NCBI RefSeq assembly: GCF_022394535.1
Contig: NZ_CP089414.1
Span: 5,208,001-5,272,000 of the forward strand
Direction: 5' to 3'
DNA: 64,000 nucleotides
From: Dyella terrae
GTDB taxonomy: Bacteria; Pseudomonadota; Gammaproteobacteria; Xanthomonadales; Rhodanobacteraceae
Below, one piece after another: positions 18,228 to 28,584 of this stretch. Within the stretch, counting starts at the first letter, position 1, and the number at the start of each line of letters is the position of its first letter. The notes below the pieces were generated by a model. It made no database searches, was not told the origin of the DNA, and saw nothing but the letters and a program-made list of their open reading frames with translations. A program made the position numbers and the translations under genes.

Positions 18228-19210
18228 GTGTGCAAGCTTTCGATATCCGCGACGACGACCGCCGCCCACCCGTCGACGATCTGCTCGGCATCGTGCAGCG
18301 CGGGCTGCGCGCACGTCCCAAGCGGTTGCCGTCGTGGCTGTTCTATGACGAGCGCGGCTCGCAACTGTTTGAGGACATTTGCGAGCAGCCCGAGTATTAC
18401 CTGACGCGTTGCGAAATCGCTTTGATGGATGCGCACTCGGGTCACATTGCCGACGTGCTGGGTGAAGACGTGCGTCTGGTCGAGTACGGCAGCGGCAATG
18501 CCATCAAGACGCGCATGTTGCTCGAACATTTGCACGCACCCGTGTCGTACGTGCCGGTGGAGATTTCCCACGAGCCGCTACGCAATAGCACGCAGGTATT
18601 GAACGAGCGTTTTCCCGCCGTACCTGTGCAGGCATTGCATGCGGACTTCACGCGCCCGCTGCGTCTGCCGATTCCGCCGCGTGCACCGCGTCGCACGGTG
18701 ATCTACTTTCCAGGCTCCACCATTGGCAACTTTGAAGCGCGAGACGCCGCCGAGTTGCTGCGCAAGATGCGCAACGAAATGGGTGATAACGGCGGCATCC
18801 TTATTGGTGCTGACCTCAAGAAGGACACGGCCGTCATCGAGGCGGCATACAACGACAAGGCAGGCGTGACCGCCCAGTTCACACTCAACATGCTGGCGCG
18901 CCTGAACCGCGAGATCGGCAGCGATTTCGATCTGTCCAGCTTCGGGCACCGCGCGCACTACAACGCCATGGCAGGGCGTATCGAGACCTTCCTGGTCAGT
19001 ACGCGCGATCAGAAGGTGCGCGTTGGCAAGCAGCAAGTGAACTTTGGAGCGGAAGAAGCGATGCAGGTGGAGTACAGCTGCAAGTATTCGCCGGAGGATT
19101 TCGCTGTGCTTGCCGCCAAGGCCGGGCTGGCCATTGCGCAGGGATGGACCGATCCGCAAGGCATGTTTGCCGTGTACTACCTCGTCCGGGCCACCGCACG
19201 CGTAGCCTGA
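18224..19210 (+). CDS. egtD: L-histidine N-alpha-methyltransferase EgtD
   Basis: 328 residues. Trimethylates histidine with SAM to give hercynine, the first step of ergothioneine synthesis. Motifs: [23 protein letters not shown] at the N-terminus, the SAM motif [32 protein letters not shown] and the late FAVYYLVRA. The ATG overlaps the egtB stop (ATGA at 18224-18227). Intact, unlike egtB. Confidence 0.95.
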   Translation: MSVQAFDIRDDDRRPPVDDLLGIVQRGLRARPKRLPSWLFYDERGSQLFEDICEQPEYYLTRCEIALMDAHSGHIADVLGEDVRLVEYGSGNAIKTRMLLEHLHAPVSYVPVEISHEPLRNSTQVLNERFPAVPVQALHADFTRPLRLPIPPRAPRRTVIYFPGSTIGNFEARDAAELLRKMRNEMGDNGGILIGADLKKDTAVIEAAYNDKAGVTAQFTLNMLARLNREIGSDFDLSSFGHRAHYNAMAGRIETFLVSTRDQKVRVGKQQVNFGAEEAMQVEYSCKYSPEDFAVLAAKAGLAIAQGWTDPQGMFAVYYLVRATARVA

Positions 19211-19219
19211 CGTCGTTGA

Positions 19220-19241
19220 CCGCGCTCCAGCAGGAGCGCGG
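19220..19241. terminator. Hairpin between convergent egtD and chaA
   Basis: Perfect 9-bp arms CCGCGCTCC / GGAGCGCGG with an AGCA loop, between two convergent genes. Probably bidirectional. Confidence 0.6.
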
Positions 19242-19255
19242 CCAAGGCCCGGTTG

Positions 19256-20410
19256 CTAAGGGCTGAACACCAGCACCAGGAACACCACGAATAGCGACAG
19301 GTGCACCGCGCCTTCGAGCATCGTGGTACGCCATCCCGAGAAAGTCAGCGTGCTCAGCACCAGCGTAGAGGTGAGCAGCACGATGCTGGCCGCTGGCAGG
19401 CCCAGCACCACGGGTTTGCCGGTGAACAGGCCGATGGCTAGCACCGCTGGCACGGTGAGGCCCACGGTCGACGCAGCGCCGCCCAGACACAGGTTGATCG
19501 CGCGGGTGAGCTGGTCGCGACGGATGGCGATCAGCGCCGAGATGCCTTCCGGCGTGAACACCAGCATGGCGATGATGATGCCGCCCAGCGAGTGCGGGGC
19601 GCCTGTCGCGGCGATGCCGTAGTCGAGCACCTTGGCGAGGCTCTTGGACAGAATCACGATCGGCAGGATATTGACGATCAGCAGCACCAGGTGGAACGCC
19701 ATTTCGCCCTTGCGCGGACGGCGCGGCGGCGGCGGCGGTTCCTCCGGCACATTCGCGTCGGTATCCGAGCGCGGCGCCAGGAAGTAACCCTTGTGGCGTC
19801 CCGTCTGTAGCCATAGGAACAGGCCGTACAAGCCGATGGTGAGGATGGAGAACGCCACTGCCTGCACCGGGGTCAGCGAGCCGTCATTGGTTGACGTGGT
19901 GAAATTGGGCAACACCAGTGCGATGGTGGCAAGCGGGATGATGACTGCCAGGAACGCTGACGCGCCATGCAGGTTGTAGGCCTGCTCGTGATGGCGGATG
20001 CCGCCGGTCAGCAGGCCCAGCCCCACCACGCCGTTCAGCACGATCATCAGCACGGCGAACATGGTGTCGCGGGCCAGCGTGGCCGTATCTCCCGCACCCA
20101 GCATCACTGCGGAAATCAGCACGACCTCGATCAGCACGATCGATAGCGTGAGCACCAGCGTTCCTACCGGCTCGCCCAGCAAGCTGGCGAGTTCCTCCGC
20201 TTCGTGAACCACACCGAACGAGCCCCAGACGATCACGAAGAACAGCCACCCGAATAGCGATAGGCCGATCTCGTGGCGACTCAGGTGTTGCATCCAGTCC
20301 GAACCGAACACAAGGAACAGTGCCACTGTGATCCAGGCGGCTGCGGGTCGTATCAGCATCTTCGGATTGAACATCGGCTGCCCTTCAGGGCGCGGTGAGT
20401 CGAGGGTCAT
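19256..20410 (-). CDS. chaA: Calcium/proton antiporter, ChaA type
   Basis: 384 residues with about eleven membrane helices. The two inverted Na_Ca_ex repeats are visible with their acidic motifs: GVVHEAEELASLLGEPVGTLVLTLS in the first half and VFTPEGISALIAIRRDQLTRAIN in the second. A proline-rich cytoplasmic linker (EEPPPPPRRPRKGE) separates the halves. Exports Ca2+ (and possibly Na+ or K+) in exchange for protons. GGAG precedes the start. Confidence 0.92.
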   Translation of the reverse strand: MTLDSPRPEGQPMFNPKMLIRPAAAWITVALFLVFGSDWMQHLSRHEIGLSLFGWLFFVIVWGSFGVVHEAEELASLLGEPVGTLVLTLSIVLIEVVLISAVMLGAGDTATLARDTMFAVLMIVLNGVVGLGLLTGGIRHHEQAYNLHGASAFLAVIIPLATIALVLPNFTTSTNDGSLTPVQAVAFSILTIGLYGLFLWLQTGRHKGYFLAPRSDTDANVPEEPPPPPRRPRKGEMAFHLVLLIVNILPIVILSKSLAKVLDYGIAATGAPHSLGGIIIAMLVFTPEGISALIAIRRDQLTRAINLCLGGAASTVGLTVPAVLAIGLFTGKPVVLGLPAASIVLLTSTLVLSTLTFSGWRTTMLEGAVHLSLFVVFLVLVFSP

Positions 20411-20422
20411 AGGTGCTCCGGC

Positions 20423-20845
20423 TCAGGGTGTATCTGTCATCGGCGTGCCGCCCCATTCGATGGGGTCGACGTCGGCGATGGATTGGGAGAACTTCCAACG
20501 GTGGCCGCCGATGTCCTCCAGGGAATACTGGCGTTCACCATAAGGGTAGTCGGTTGGCGCATTCAGCACACGCGCGCCTGCTGCGCTGGCGTGCGCGTGA
20601 TGCCGGTCGACGTCGGTGACGTGCACCATCACGGCGTGAGCATGGTCGATAGCTTGTGCATCGTCAGGGAGTTCGGTGACCACGATGGAGCAGCCTTCGC
20701 AGGTCAGTTGTACGCGATGATCGGCGATGCGCAATCGCTCGCGGAAGCCGAGTACGCGGCAGAGCCAGGCCGCAGCTTCGAGGACGTCAGGGTAGGCGAG
20801 CTCGGGGATGATGATGCCGGGTGGCATGGAGCGGTTGGTGATCAT
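20423..20845 (-). CDS. VOC (glyoxalase/bleomycin-resistance fold) protein
   Basis: 140 residues with paired beta-alpha-beta-beta-beta modules: IIPELAYPDVLEAAAWLCRVLGF at the N-terminus and GERQYSLEDIGGHRWKFSQS at the C-terminus, with the conserved Glu and Trp. Substrate not predictable; this subgroup is often metal-free. It is upstream of chaA with 12 bases between, so they are likely co-transcribed. Confidence 0.8.
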   Translation of the reverse strand: MITNRSMPPGIIIPELAYPDVLEAAAWLCRVLGFRERLRIADHRVQLTCEGCSIVVTELPDDAQAIDHAHAVMVHVTDVDRHHAHASAAGARVLNAPTDYPYGERQYSLEDIGGHRWKFSQSIADVDPIEWGGTPMTDTP

Positions 20846-20966
20846 GCGGGGCTGGTTGAGTGGTGGTGGCGTGGCGGTGACGATGCTCCATGAGGCGTGC
20901 TTGGTGGGTGATCTTGTGGCGAGGGTTCTTTGCTGGTTGTCTTAGTCGCTGATGCTGCGCGCTTTT

Positions 20967-20993
20967 CTCCCTCTCCCCGAGGGGGAGAGGGAG
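20967..20993. repeat. REP-like palindromic repeat
   Basis: Perfect 12-bp arms CTCCCTCTCCCC / GGGGAGAGGGAG around GAG. Elements of this wording are dispersed intergenic repeats in many proteobacterial genomes. There is no T-tract on the side needed to terminate the adjacent CocE gene. Confidence 0.55.
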
Positions 20994-21023
20994 CGATCGC
21001 CGCACTCGCGCCACCCCAACGAA

Positions 21024-22952
21024 TCAACCGTTCGGCACCACCGGCAAACTGATAGAGCTAGCCGTCCCCTGCGTATGCCACACCCGCTGCGTAGCCTTCT
21101 GGTAATCGGAAGGCTTGGCTTCGAAGATATTTGGCACGAAGGTTTGCGGGTTGCGGTCGTACAGCGGAAACAGGCTGGACTGGACCTGCACCATGATGCG
21201 GTGGCCCGGCTGGAACACATGATTGGTCGTGGGCAGGCCGAAGGCGTACAGCAGCGGCTGGTCGGGTGTGAGCGCCTGCGGGTGTTCGAAGCTGGTGCGG
21301 TAGCGGCCGCGGAAAATGTCCAGCGACACGGCCAGTTCATAGCCGCCCATTTCCGGGTTGGACGGCACCGTATCCGGATACACGTCGATCAGCTTCACCA
21401 CCCAGTCGCTGTCGCTGCCGCTGGTGGATGCGTACAGGTTCACCTGCGGTGCGCCGCCGATATGCATCGGTGCGGTAAGCGGTTCGCTCACGTAGGTGAG
21501 CACGTCGGGGCGGCCATCCACGAAACGCTGATCGTTGACCAGCCAACGGGTCCACGCGTCGTGATCGGCAAAATGCACCGGACGCGGCTGATAGGGCACG
21601 GGCTTGGCTGGATCGGAGACGTATTCGTCGTACTTGGCGGCGTCGGTGGTGGGGGCATTGAACGAGAGCGAACCATGGGCGCCGAGGTACAGCGCCTTGG
21701 GTTTGTTGGTGCAACCCTTGTCGCAGCTGAGCGGCCACGACTTGTAGCGGTCCCAATGGTTTTCGCCGGTGTTGTAGATCAGCACCGGAGGCGTGTTCGC
21801 CTTGGGCGCGCCAGCCACCAGATACTGGTCGAAGAACGGCTTGAGCACGTCGCGACGGAACTGCAGCGCGGTGTCGCCATCCCACTGCAGCGGTCCCAGC
21901 GAACGCCCGTCGTAGTTCACCTGACTGTGGCGCCACGGGCCCATCACGAGGAAGTTCTTGTCGTTGCCCTTGTCCTTGGGTTCTGTCGCCTCGTAGCTGT
22001 GGATGGCACCCCACATGTCTTCCTGATCCCACAGGCCCTGCAGCCACATGGTGGGCACGGTCAGCGGTTGTTGCGCCATCACCTTGTCCAGCGCCTGGTT
22101 TTGCCAGAACGCATCGTAGGACGGGTGTTCGTCGATTTTGTGCCAGAAGGCCAACTGCTCGAAGCCATGCGCACGGGCGTAGTCGCCGGCGGAGCCAGCC
22201 TGGAGGAAGTTGCTGTAGTCGTCGTAACCTACGCGTGGCACGCCACCCTTGCGGCCGCTCTTTTCGGCCGTCTGGCCGTAGATGTAGTCGAAGTTGGTCT
22301 GGCGGAACGCGCCGTAATGGAACCAGTCGTCGCCCATCCAGCCGTCGATCATTGGGCTTTCCGGCGCGGCTACTTTGAGCGCCGGGTGCGGATGGACCAG
22401 TGCCATCACCACGGTGAACCCTTCATACGAGGAACCGAGCATGCCCACGCGGCCGTTCGATTCGGGCAGGTTCTTCACCAGCCAGTCGATGGTGTCGTAG
22501 GCATCGGTGGAGTGGTCTACCTCACTGGAATTGAGCGGGCCGCGCAGCGGGCGCGTCATCACGTAATCGCCTTCGGAGTCGTACTTGCCGCGTACATCCT
22601 GGAACACGCGGATATAGCCGCTATGCACGAACACCTCGTCGCCCTGCGGCAAGGTGGCGTCCATATGGGGCGACATATAGCGTTCGGCGCGGCCGCTGGC
22701 GTCATAGGGCGTGCGGGTAAGCAGGATGGGTGCGTTATGCGCGCTCTTGGGGACGACGATCACCGTATGCAGTTTCACGCCGTCGCGCATCGGGATCATC
22801 ACCTCGCGCTTCACGTAGTCGTAGCCAGCGGTGTCGTCCACAAAGGCCTTCTGCGGAATATCGGCCGTGAGCGGCGCCGTCTGCGCGTGGACCAGGGCGC
22901 CGGCAAAGGCGGTGAGCGTGGCGATGGCGAGCAGGGTACGGCGGATATGCAT
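21024..22952 (-). CDS. Exported CocE/NonD family serine hydrolase (alpha-amino acid ester hydrolase-like)
   Basis: 642 residues with a signal peptide (MHIRRTLLAIATLTAFAGALVHAQ). The N-terminal peptidase S15-type alpha/beta-hydrolase domain has nucleophile GSSYEG, acid in WLQGLWDQEDMW and His in GPWRHSQVNYDG. A C-terminal jelly-roll (X-Pro dipeptidyl-peptidase C-terminal type) follows. The acidic cluster and YIR...DVRGKYDSEGDY match alpha-amino acid ester hydrolases that act on beta-lactam-like amides and esters. The start at 22952 has the strong ribosome site GGAGGATTC. Confidence 0.9.
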   Translation of the reverse strand: MHIRRTLLAIATLTAFAGALVHAQTAPLTADIPQKAFVDDTAGYDYVKREVMIPMRDGVKLHTVIVVPKSAHNAPILLTRTPYDASGRAERYMSPHMDATLPQGDEVFVHSGYIRVFQDVRGKYDSEGDYVMTRPLRGPLNSSEVDHSTDAYDTIDWLVKNLPESNGRVGMLGSSYEGFTVVMALVHPHPALKVAAPESPMIDGWMGDDWFHYGAFRQTNFDYIYGQTAEKSGRKGGVPRVGYDDYSNFLQAGSAGDYARAHGFEQLAFWHKIDEHPSYDAFWQNQALDKVMAQQPLTVPTMWLQGLWDQEDMWGAIHSYEATEPKDKGNDKNFLVMGPWRHSQVNYDGRSLGPLQWDGDTALQFRRDVLKPFFDQYLVAGAPKANTPPVLIYNTGENHWDRYKSWPLSCDKGCTNKPKALYLGAHGSLSFNAPTTDAAKYDEYVSDPAKPVPYQPRPVHFADHDAWTRWLVNDQRFVDGRPDVLTYVSEPLTAPMHIGGAPQVNLYASTSGSDSDWVVKLIDVYPDTVPSNPEMGGYELAVSLDIFRGRYRTSFEHPQALTPDQPLLYAFGLPTTNHVFQPGHRIMVQVQSSLFPLYDRNPQTFVPNIFEAKPSDYQKATQRVWHTQGTASSISLPVVPNG

Positions 22953-23167
22953 GAATCCTCCAGGCGGACGGTCGCGCATCGGCGGTCCGGTGAACAAGGT
23001 GGAAGGGTGGTTCTGGAGTGACTGTAAGCGAGCTGTCATCTCCCTCCCACCATGACTTTCTGCCTATACGGTCACGCGGGCCGCTTCGCGCCGATTGCGC
23101 AAGAATGGGAACGTCGCCGCCGTCTGCGCCCGCCACACTGGCGACTACCTCACCGGAGCGCCCGGCC

Positions 23168-24049
23168 ATGAAAGCCAACACGCGAGAGGACTACCTGCAA
23201 CGCATCGACCGCGTGGTCGCCGTTCTGCAGGCCGCCGTGGAGCAGGGCGATGAACTACCGGAATTGGCGCGGCTGGCCAGTGTGGCGCATCTGTCGCCGT
23301 TCCATTTCCATCGCATCTATCGGGCATTGTCTGGCGAAACCGTGGGCCAGACGGTAGCGCGCCTGCGTTTGTTGCGTGCGCTGCAGCTGCTGGCCGAGCC
23401 CTCGGAACGGGTCACGGAGACGGCCCTCGCCGTGGGTTACGAAACCCCGCAGGCCTTCGCCCGCGCGTTCCGCCAGGCCTTCGATGCCTCGCCCAGCGAG
23501 TTGCGCGGGCAGGTGGAACGACTGCGCGAGGCAATGCAGCGGCTGCGCTTGCCGCCCGTGGTCGTTGCCGAGCCGGCTCTGCGAGTGGAAGTGGTTTCAG
23601 TGGAGCCATTCCGGGTGGTGGCCACGCGTTACGTCGGCGATCATCGCGACCTGGATCAGGCGTATGGACGTCTGTTCGCATGGGCGGCGGACCACGCGTT
23701 GTTGGAGCGTATGACCGGCATCTATGGCGTCCCGCATGACGGTGATCACGATGCCGTGCCTGATCACGGAGCATTCGACTGCGCGCTCGCGTTTGATGGC
23801 GGCGATGTGGCGACCGACGACGTAACCTATCCGATCCGCCTTGGCGGTGGCCAATGGGCACGCTGGCGCCACAAGGGCCCCTATGATCATCTTGGCGCGC
23901 TCACTGACCAACTCATCGCCGGCTGGCTTCCGGGTAGCGGATATGTCCTGCGGGACGAGGCTCCCTTCCGGCATTTCCTGGACGATCCGGAAAACGTGCC
24001 CGCGGCACTTCTGCGCGCGGACGTCTATCTGCCCGTGGCGCCCAGTTGA
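23168..24049 (+). CDS. AraC family regulator with GyrI-like effector domain
   Basis: 293 residues. N-terminal pair of HTH motifs (LARLASVAHLSPFHFHRIYRALSGETVG and VTETALAVGYETPQAFARAFRQAFDASPSE), then a GyrI-like (Rob/SbmC) small-molecule binding domain from about residue 130 (EVVSVEPFRVVATRYVGDH) ending in ADVYLPVAPS. Likely senses small hydrophobic or cationic compounds. The ATG at 23168 is chosen because it starts the folded domain; an in-frame ATG at 23107 would add an unconvincing Thr/Pro-rich leader. Confidence 0.88.
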   Translation: MKANTREDYLQRIDRVVAVLQAAVEQGDELPELARLASVAHLSPFHFHRIYRALSGETVGQTVARLRLLRALQLLAEPSERVTETALAVGYETPQAFARAFRQAFDASPSELRGQVERLREAMQRLRLPPVVVAEPALRVEVVSVEPFRVVATRYVGDHRDLDQAYGRLFAWAADHALLERMTGIYGVPHDGDHDAVPDHGAFDCALAFDGGDVATDDVTYPIRLGGGQWARWRHKGPYDHLGALTDQLIAGWLPGSGYVLRDEAPFRHFLDDPENVPAALLRADVYLPVAPS

Positions 24050-24059
24050 TTCAATGGGA

Positions 24060-24494
24060 TCACGCGCCTTGTTCGGCCCACGGGTCGTAGCTGCCGAACG
24101 ACCATAGATGGCCTTCCAGGTCGCGGCAGCTGTAGCCCGCACCGCCGTAGTCCTTCTCGGCGTAGTCGTTCACTATCACGGCGCCGGCGGCCTTGGCCTG
24201 CTCGTAGTGGGCCTTGCAGTCTTTGACGACGACATACGGGCACTGCGTTTCGCGTCCGTCGGTCTGGTCAGGCTGGATGATGCGCAGGCCGAATTCGTCG
24301 TCCCTGACCGACCCCAGCATCAGCATGCCCGTGCCATGGATGAGCTGTGCATGGGCCACACCGCCTTGGTCGTCGTCGTAGACCGCGTGCTTGGTGAAAC
24401 CGAACGCCTTGCACAGCCATTCGATGGCAGCGTGGGCATCGCGATAGCGCAGGCCGGGAATGACGGTGCTGCCAGAAATTCGAGAGGTGCTCAT
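24060..24494 (-). CDS. VOC (glyoxalase/bleomycin-resistance fold) protein, PhnB-like
   Basis: 144 residues. Begins with VIPGLRYRDAHAAIEWLCKAFGF and ends with AGYSCRDLEGHLWSFGSYDPW, the usual N- and C-terminal landmarks of PhnB-like VOC proteins. Function unknown. It is convergent with the AraC/GyrI gene (10 bases between stops). Confidence 0.82.
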   Translation of the reverse strand: MSTSRISGSTVIPGLRYRDAHAAIEWLCKAFGFTKHAVYDDDQGGVAHAQLIHGTGMLMLGSVRDDEFGLRIIQPDQTDGRETQCPYVVVKDCKAHYEQAKAAGAVIVNDYAEKDYGGAGYSCRDLEGHLWSFGSYDPWAEQGA

Positions 24495-24674
24495 GGGCCG
24501 GACTCCGTGGATGGGATGGCTCCAGCGTAGCCACTCTGGCGCCGTTGTCTTGTGGATTTTCGAAGTCGAGGGACAGGGGCGCAGGCTGCCGGACTATCAC
24601 AAGGGATTCACCGCTCCCGATGCCATGCTTCCGACCTCTCGTCGCATCTATTTCCCTCTCCCTGGAGTCAAGGC

Positions 24675-25232
24675 ATGAGCAAGATTCGTGTGGCCGTTCT
24701 GGTCGGCAGCCTGCGCAAGGATTCCTTCAATCGCCACCTCGCCCGCGCCGTGGAGCGGCTGGCCCCAGCGGATTTCAGCTTCGACCATGTGCGCATCGAT
24801 AACCTGCCCCTGTACGACCAGGATTTCGATGCCCATTACCCGGCGGAATGCCAGCGGATCAAGGACGAGGTCGCCGGCGCAGACGCGCTGCTGTTCGTGA
24901 CGCCCGAATACAACCGCTCGATCCCCGGCGTACTGAAGAATGCCATCGACATCGCCTCGCGCCCCTGGGGAACCAACTCGTTCGCGGGCAAGCCGGGCGG
25001 GGTGATCGGCGTTTCCGTGGGCGCCACGGGCACCGCGCTGGCGCAGCAGCATCTGCGTAACGTGCTTTCCTACCTCGACGTAGCCACGCTGCCGCAGCCG
25101 GAAGTATTCATCCAGAACAAGGAAGGACTGTTCGGCGCGGATGGTCACATCGGCAACGAAGGCACGCAGCAATTCCTGCAGAGCTTCGTGGATCGCTATG
25201 TGGCCTGGGTGAAGCTGTACTTGCAGCGCTGA
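24675..25232 (+). CDS. NADPH-dependent FMN reductase
   Basis: 185 residues, flavodoxin-like fold. VLVGSLRKDSFNRHLA binds the FMN phosphate, and FVTPEYNRSIPGVLKNAIDIASRP is the family signature. Related to azoreductase/chromate reductase ChrR-type quinone reductases. Cytosolic. A 13-bp hairpin follows the stop. Confidence 0.92.
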   Translation: MSKIRVAVLVGSLRKDSFNRHLARAVERLAPADFSFDHVRIDNLPLYDQDFDAHYPAECQRIKDEVAGADALLFVTPEYNRSIPGVLKNAIDIASRPWGTNSFAGKPGGVIGVSVGATGTALAQQHLRNVLSYLDVATLPQPEVFIQNKEGLFGADGHIGNEGTQQFLQSFVDRYVAWVKLYLQR

Positions 25233-25236
25233 GCTG

Positions 25237-25278
25237 CATCCCCGACATGGGCGCACCTGCGCGCTCATGTCGGGGATG
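25237..25278. terminator. Bidirectional terminator between FMN reductase and ppk1
   Basis: Perfect 13-bp arms CATCCCCGACATG / CATGTCGGGGATG separated by 16 bases, between two convergent genes. Confidence 0.7.
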
Positions 25279-25286
25279 GTTGATCC

Positions 25287-27470
25287 TCAGGCCTCGGTGG
25301 CTGTTGCCCCGGAGCCGCAGAGTTTCTCCAGCAACTGCACCTGCACGTTGCGCGGCGTTTGATTGGTGCCAGGCCTGATGCGCGAGTAACGGCCGTCGGC
25401 GTTCAGCAGCCATGCGCTGGAGTTGTCGGATAGGTACAACTCCAGCTCCTTCTTGAGCCGGCTTTGCAGCTTCTTGCCTTCCACCGGGAAGCCGGTTTCC
25501 ACACGGCGATCCAGGTTGCGCTCCATCAGGTCTGCGCTGGCGAGATAGAACTGCTCTTCGCCATTGTTGAGGAACCAGTACACGCGGCTGTGCTCCAGGA
25601 AGCGGCCGACGATGGAGCGCACGCGGATATTGTGCGACACCCCCGGCACGCCCGGACGCAGGCAACACATGCCGCGCACGATCAGGTCCACCTTCACGCC
25701 AGCCATGCTGGCCTTGTAGAGCGCGCGGATCATCTTGGCGTCGGTGATTGCATTGGCCTTGATGATGATCTGCGCGGGCTTGCCAGCGGTGGCAAGTGCC
25801 GTCTCGCGGTTGATCATTTCCAACAGCGTCTTCTTCAGCGTAAAGGGCGCATGCAGCAGTCGTTTCATCTGTAGCAGCTTGCCCATGCCGGTGAGCTGGC
25901 TGAAAAGCTTGTGCACGTCCTCGCACAGCGCAAGGTCGGAGGTGAGCAGGCTGTAGTCCGTGTAAAGACGCGCATTGCCGGTGTGATAGTTGCCCGTACC
26001 CAGGTGCGCGTAACGCACCAGCTCTTCGCCTTCGCGACGCTGGATGAGCATGAGCTTGGCGTGCGTCTTCACGCCCACCACGCCGTAGATAACCATGGCG
26101 CCGGCCTGCTGCAGGCGCGAGGCAAGCGTGAGGTTGGATTCCTCATCGAAGCGGGCGCGTAGCTCGATAACAACGGTGACTTCCTTGCCCGCGCGCGCGG
26201 CGTCAACCAGCGCATCGACAATTTCGGAGTTGGCACCGCTGCGATAGAGCGTCTGCTTGATCGCTAGCACGTTCGGATCTTTCGCGGCCTGGTGCAGCAG
26301 GTCCACCACCGGCGCGAACGACTCGTAGGGATGCAGCAGCAGCACGTCTTGGCGGCCGATCACCTGGAACAGGTCCTCGGCCTTCTTGAGCGCCTTGGGA
26401 ATGGATGGCGTGAACGGCGGGTACTGCAGTTCGGGGCGAAGGGTCTTGGTGATCAGGCCGAACAGGCGGGCCAGGTTCACCGGGCCGTTTACTTCGTACA
26501 TCTCGGCGGCGGTCAAGCCGAACTGGCGCAACAGGTAGCCGGTGAGTTCCGGCGGGCAGTTGTCAGCCACTTCCAGGCGCACTGCGTCGCCGAAGCGGCG
26601 CGAATACAACTCGCCGCGCAGCGCACGCGCCAGATCCTCGACGTCTTCCGGGTCGATGGTGAGGTCGGCGTTACGGGTCAGGCGGAACTGGTAACAGCCG
26701 CGCACGGACATGCCGGGGAACAGTTCCTCCGCATGCGCGTGGATGATCGAAGACAGCAGCACAAAGTTCTCGCCGCCTTCGCACACGTCGTCCGGCAGGC
26801 GGATCAAACGCGGCAGCACGCGCGGTGCTGGCACGATGGCCAGACCTGAGTCGCGGCCGAATGCGTCGGTGCCTTCCAACTGCACGATAAAGTTGAGGCT
26901 CTTGTTGACCAGCAGCGGGAAGGGATGCGTGGGGTCCAGGCCGATCGGTGTTACCAGCGGTGCCACTTCATGGCGGAAATAGCGGCGCACCCACAGCTTC
27001 TGTTTGTGCGACCACTCGTTGCGACGAACGATGCGGATGCCGCGTTGCGCCAGCTCCGGCAGGATCTTGTCGTTGAGGATGGCGTACTGGCGTTCGATCT
27101 GCTTGTGCGTGATCTCGCTGATCTCGGCGAGCGCCTTGCGCGGCGTTACGCCGTCGGAGCCGACGATTTCATGGTCGAACGCGATCTGGCTTTTCAGGCC
27201 CGCCACGCGGATCTCGAAGAACTCGTCCAGGTTGCTGGAGAAGATCAGCAGGAACTTGAGGCGCTCCAGGATCGGCTTGCTTTCATCCAGTGCCTGTTCG
27301 AGCACCCGGATGTTGAATTGCAACTGCGAGAGTTCGCGGTTGATGTAGAGCGAGGGGTCGTTGAGGTCCGGCGCCGGGCTGGCGGGCGGGGCTTCGGGCG
27401 GCGCAGGGCGCACGACTTCGGCGGCCACGGTGTCGTGCTCGGGGCTGGTACGGACGACATCGGTACTCAT
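25287..27470 (-). CDS. ppk1: Polyphosphate kinase 1
   Basis: 727 residues. Reversibly makes polyphosphate from ATP. The N-terminal domain starts [19 protein letters not shown]. The catalytic phospholipase-D-like domains contain the autophosphorylated His in [20 protein letters not shown] and the second HKD-like His in [27 protein letters not shown] and RARFDEESN are also diagnostic. A Pro/Ala-rich N-terminal extension of about 35 residues precedes the first domain. ATG at 27470. A possible Pho box lies upstream (27610-27627). Confidence 0.96.
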   Translation of the reverse strand: MSTDVVRTSPEHDTVAAEVVRPAPPEAPPASPAPDLNDPSLYINRELSQLQFNIRVLEQALDESKPILERLKFLLIFSSNLDEFFEIRVAGLKSQIAFDHEIVGSDGVTPRKALAEISEITHKQIERQYAILNDKILPELAQRGIRIVRRNEWSHKQKLWVRRYFRHEVAPLVTPIGLDPTHPFPLLVNKSLNFIVQLEGTDAFGRDSGLAIVPAPRVLPRLIRLPDDVCEGGENFVLLSSIIHAHAEELFPGMSVRGCYQFRLTRNADLTIDPEDVEDLARALRGELYSRRFGDAVRLEVADNCPPELTGYLLRQFGLTAAEMYEVNGPVNLARLFGLITKTLRPELQYPPFTPSIPKALKKAEDLFQVIGRQDVLLLHPYESFAPVVDLLHQAAKDPNVLAIKQTLYRSGANSEIVDALVDAARAGKEVTVVIELRARFDEESNLTLASRLQQAGAMVIYGVVGVKTHAKLMLIQRREGEELVRYAHLGTGNYHTGNARLYTDYSLLTSDLALCEDVHKLFSQLTGMGKLLQMKRLLHAPFTLKKTLLEMINRETALATAGKPAQIIIKANAITDAKMIRALYKASMAGVKVDLIVRGMCCLRPGVPGVSHNIRVRSIVGRFLEHSRVYWFLNNGEEQFYLASADLMERNLDRRVETGFPVEGKKLQSRLKKELELYLSDNSSAWLLNADGRYSRIRPGTNQTPRNVQVQLLEKLCGSGATATEA

Positions 27471-27609
27471 CGGTTCACCGTCTGGCAGGCGGACGCGGCA
27501 GGGCCGCGTGGTCCGCAAAGGAACATAGTACGGCTCCGATAACTACCGGGCCATGGCAGCGCAGCACAGAGGTCGCACTGTCACGTCTCCGACATATTGC
27601 ACATCGCAG

Positions 27610-27627
27610 CTGACGTGACCATGACAG
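27610..27627 (-). promoter_or_regulatory. Possible Pho box upstream of ppk1
   Basis: On the coding strand the site reads CTGTCAT, four bases, then ACGTCAG. The first half is a perfect PhoB half-site and the second matches 4 of 7 positions. It lies about 140 bases before the ppk1 start. PhoB control of ppk is known in other bacteria; here it is inference only. Confidence 0.3.
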
Positions 27628-27674
27628 TGCATGCACGTGCGTCACGAGGCTGTGAGTTGGTGCATCGCTAGCTT

Positions 27675-28499
27675 TTACGCTGCGGGCGACGCGAGATAGC
27701 GGCTGGGCGCCATGCCAAGCACGCGCCGGAAAGCTGCGGTGAATGCGCTGGGATTGCCGTAACCAAGGTCCACCGCGACCTGCGTGATGGCCTCGCCGTT
27801 GCCCAGCCGGGTCAGCGCCGACAGCAGGCAGGCTTGTTGCCGCCATGCGGTGAAGCTCATGCCGGTTTCCTCGCGAAACGTGCGGGTGAAATGGCGGCGG
27901 CTCATGCCCGCTTGGCGCGCCATGTCGTCGATCTTCACTTCCTGCGAGGGTTGCTCCAACAGTTGGCGACACAGCGTGGCAAGACGCTTTTCGCGGGGCA
28001 GCGGTGTGCTGAGCGGCAAAACAGGCATCCGGCGGATCTCGTCCAGCAATAGGCCCATGACGCGCCCGTCGCGTCCGTCCAGTTCGTACTCGGCAGGCAG
28101 ATCCACCGCTTCCATCAACAGCTCGTGGAGCAGAGGGGAAACAGCGATGACCTGGCAGTGGGAAGCCAGGCCGGCAGCACGCGCAGCTTCGGGTGTCACG
28201 TAGGCGCTGCGCGTGGTGACGGGGCCGCCCATGTGCACTTCATGCGTCACGCCCGGCGGAATCCACAGCGCCCGTCGCGGCGGCACCACCCAGCTGCCTT
28301 CGCTGGTGACCGTGGTCAGCACGCCGGTGGAGGCGTAAAGCAACTGTCCGCGCCGATGCGAATGCGGGGGCAGCACGTGGTGCGTGGGGTATTCGTTACC
28401 CGTCGCGATCACGTCGCGGGGTGTCTGGTCATACGCTTCGGCGCGGGCGTTGCGCACAGGTTTGGCCCATTTTCGACAGAAATTGACCCGGTGATGCAT
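27675..28499 (-). CDS. AraC family regulator (cupin sensor)
   Basis: 274 residues. The N-terminal cupin domain (LPPHSHRRGQLLYASTGVLTTVTSEGSWVVPPRRALWIPPGVTHEV) is followed by a C-terminal double HTH (IDDMARQAGMSRRHFTRTFREETG, ITQVAVDLGYGNPSAFTAAFRRVLG). This layout is common for regulators of neighbouring efflux genes. It starts 85 bases from the divergently transcribed MFS exporter, so it probably controls it. Confidence 0.9.
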   Translation of the reverse strand: MHHRVNFCRKWAKPVRNARAEAYDQTPRDVIATGNEYPTHHVLPPHSHRRGQLLYASTGVLTTVTSEGSWVVPPRRALWIPPGVTHEVHMGGPVTTRSAYVTPEAARAAGLASHCQVIAVSPLLHELLMEAVDLPAEYELDGRDGRVMGLLLDEIRRMPVLPLSTPLPREKRLATLCRQLLEQPSQEVKIDDMARQAGMSRRHFTRTFREETGMSFTAWRQQACLLSALTRLGNGEAITQVAVDLGYGNPSAFTAAFRRVLGMAPSRYLASPAA

Positions 28500-28584
28500 G
28501 CGGGCCCACGCCGCCCACTTTATGGTGGGCTCCCCACCGACGCAAGCGCGTCGTGTTGCCGCACACCAACCCCTACGAGTCATC

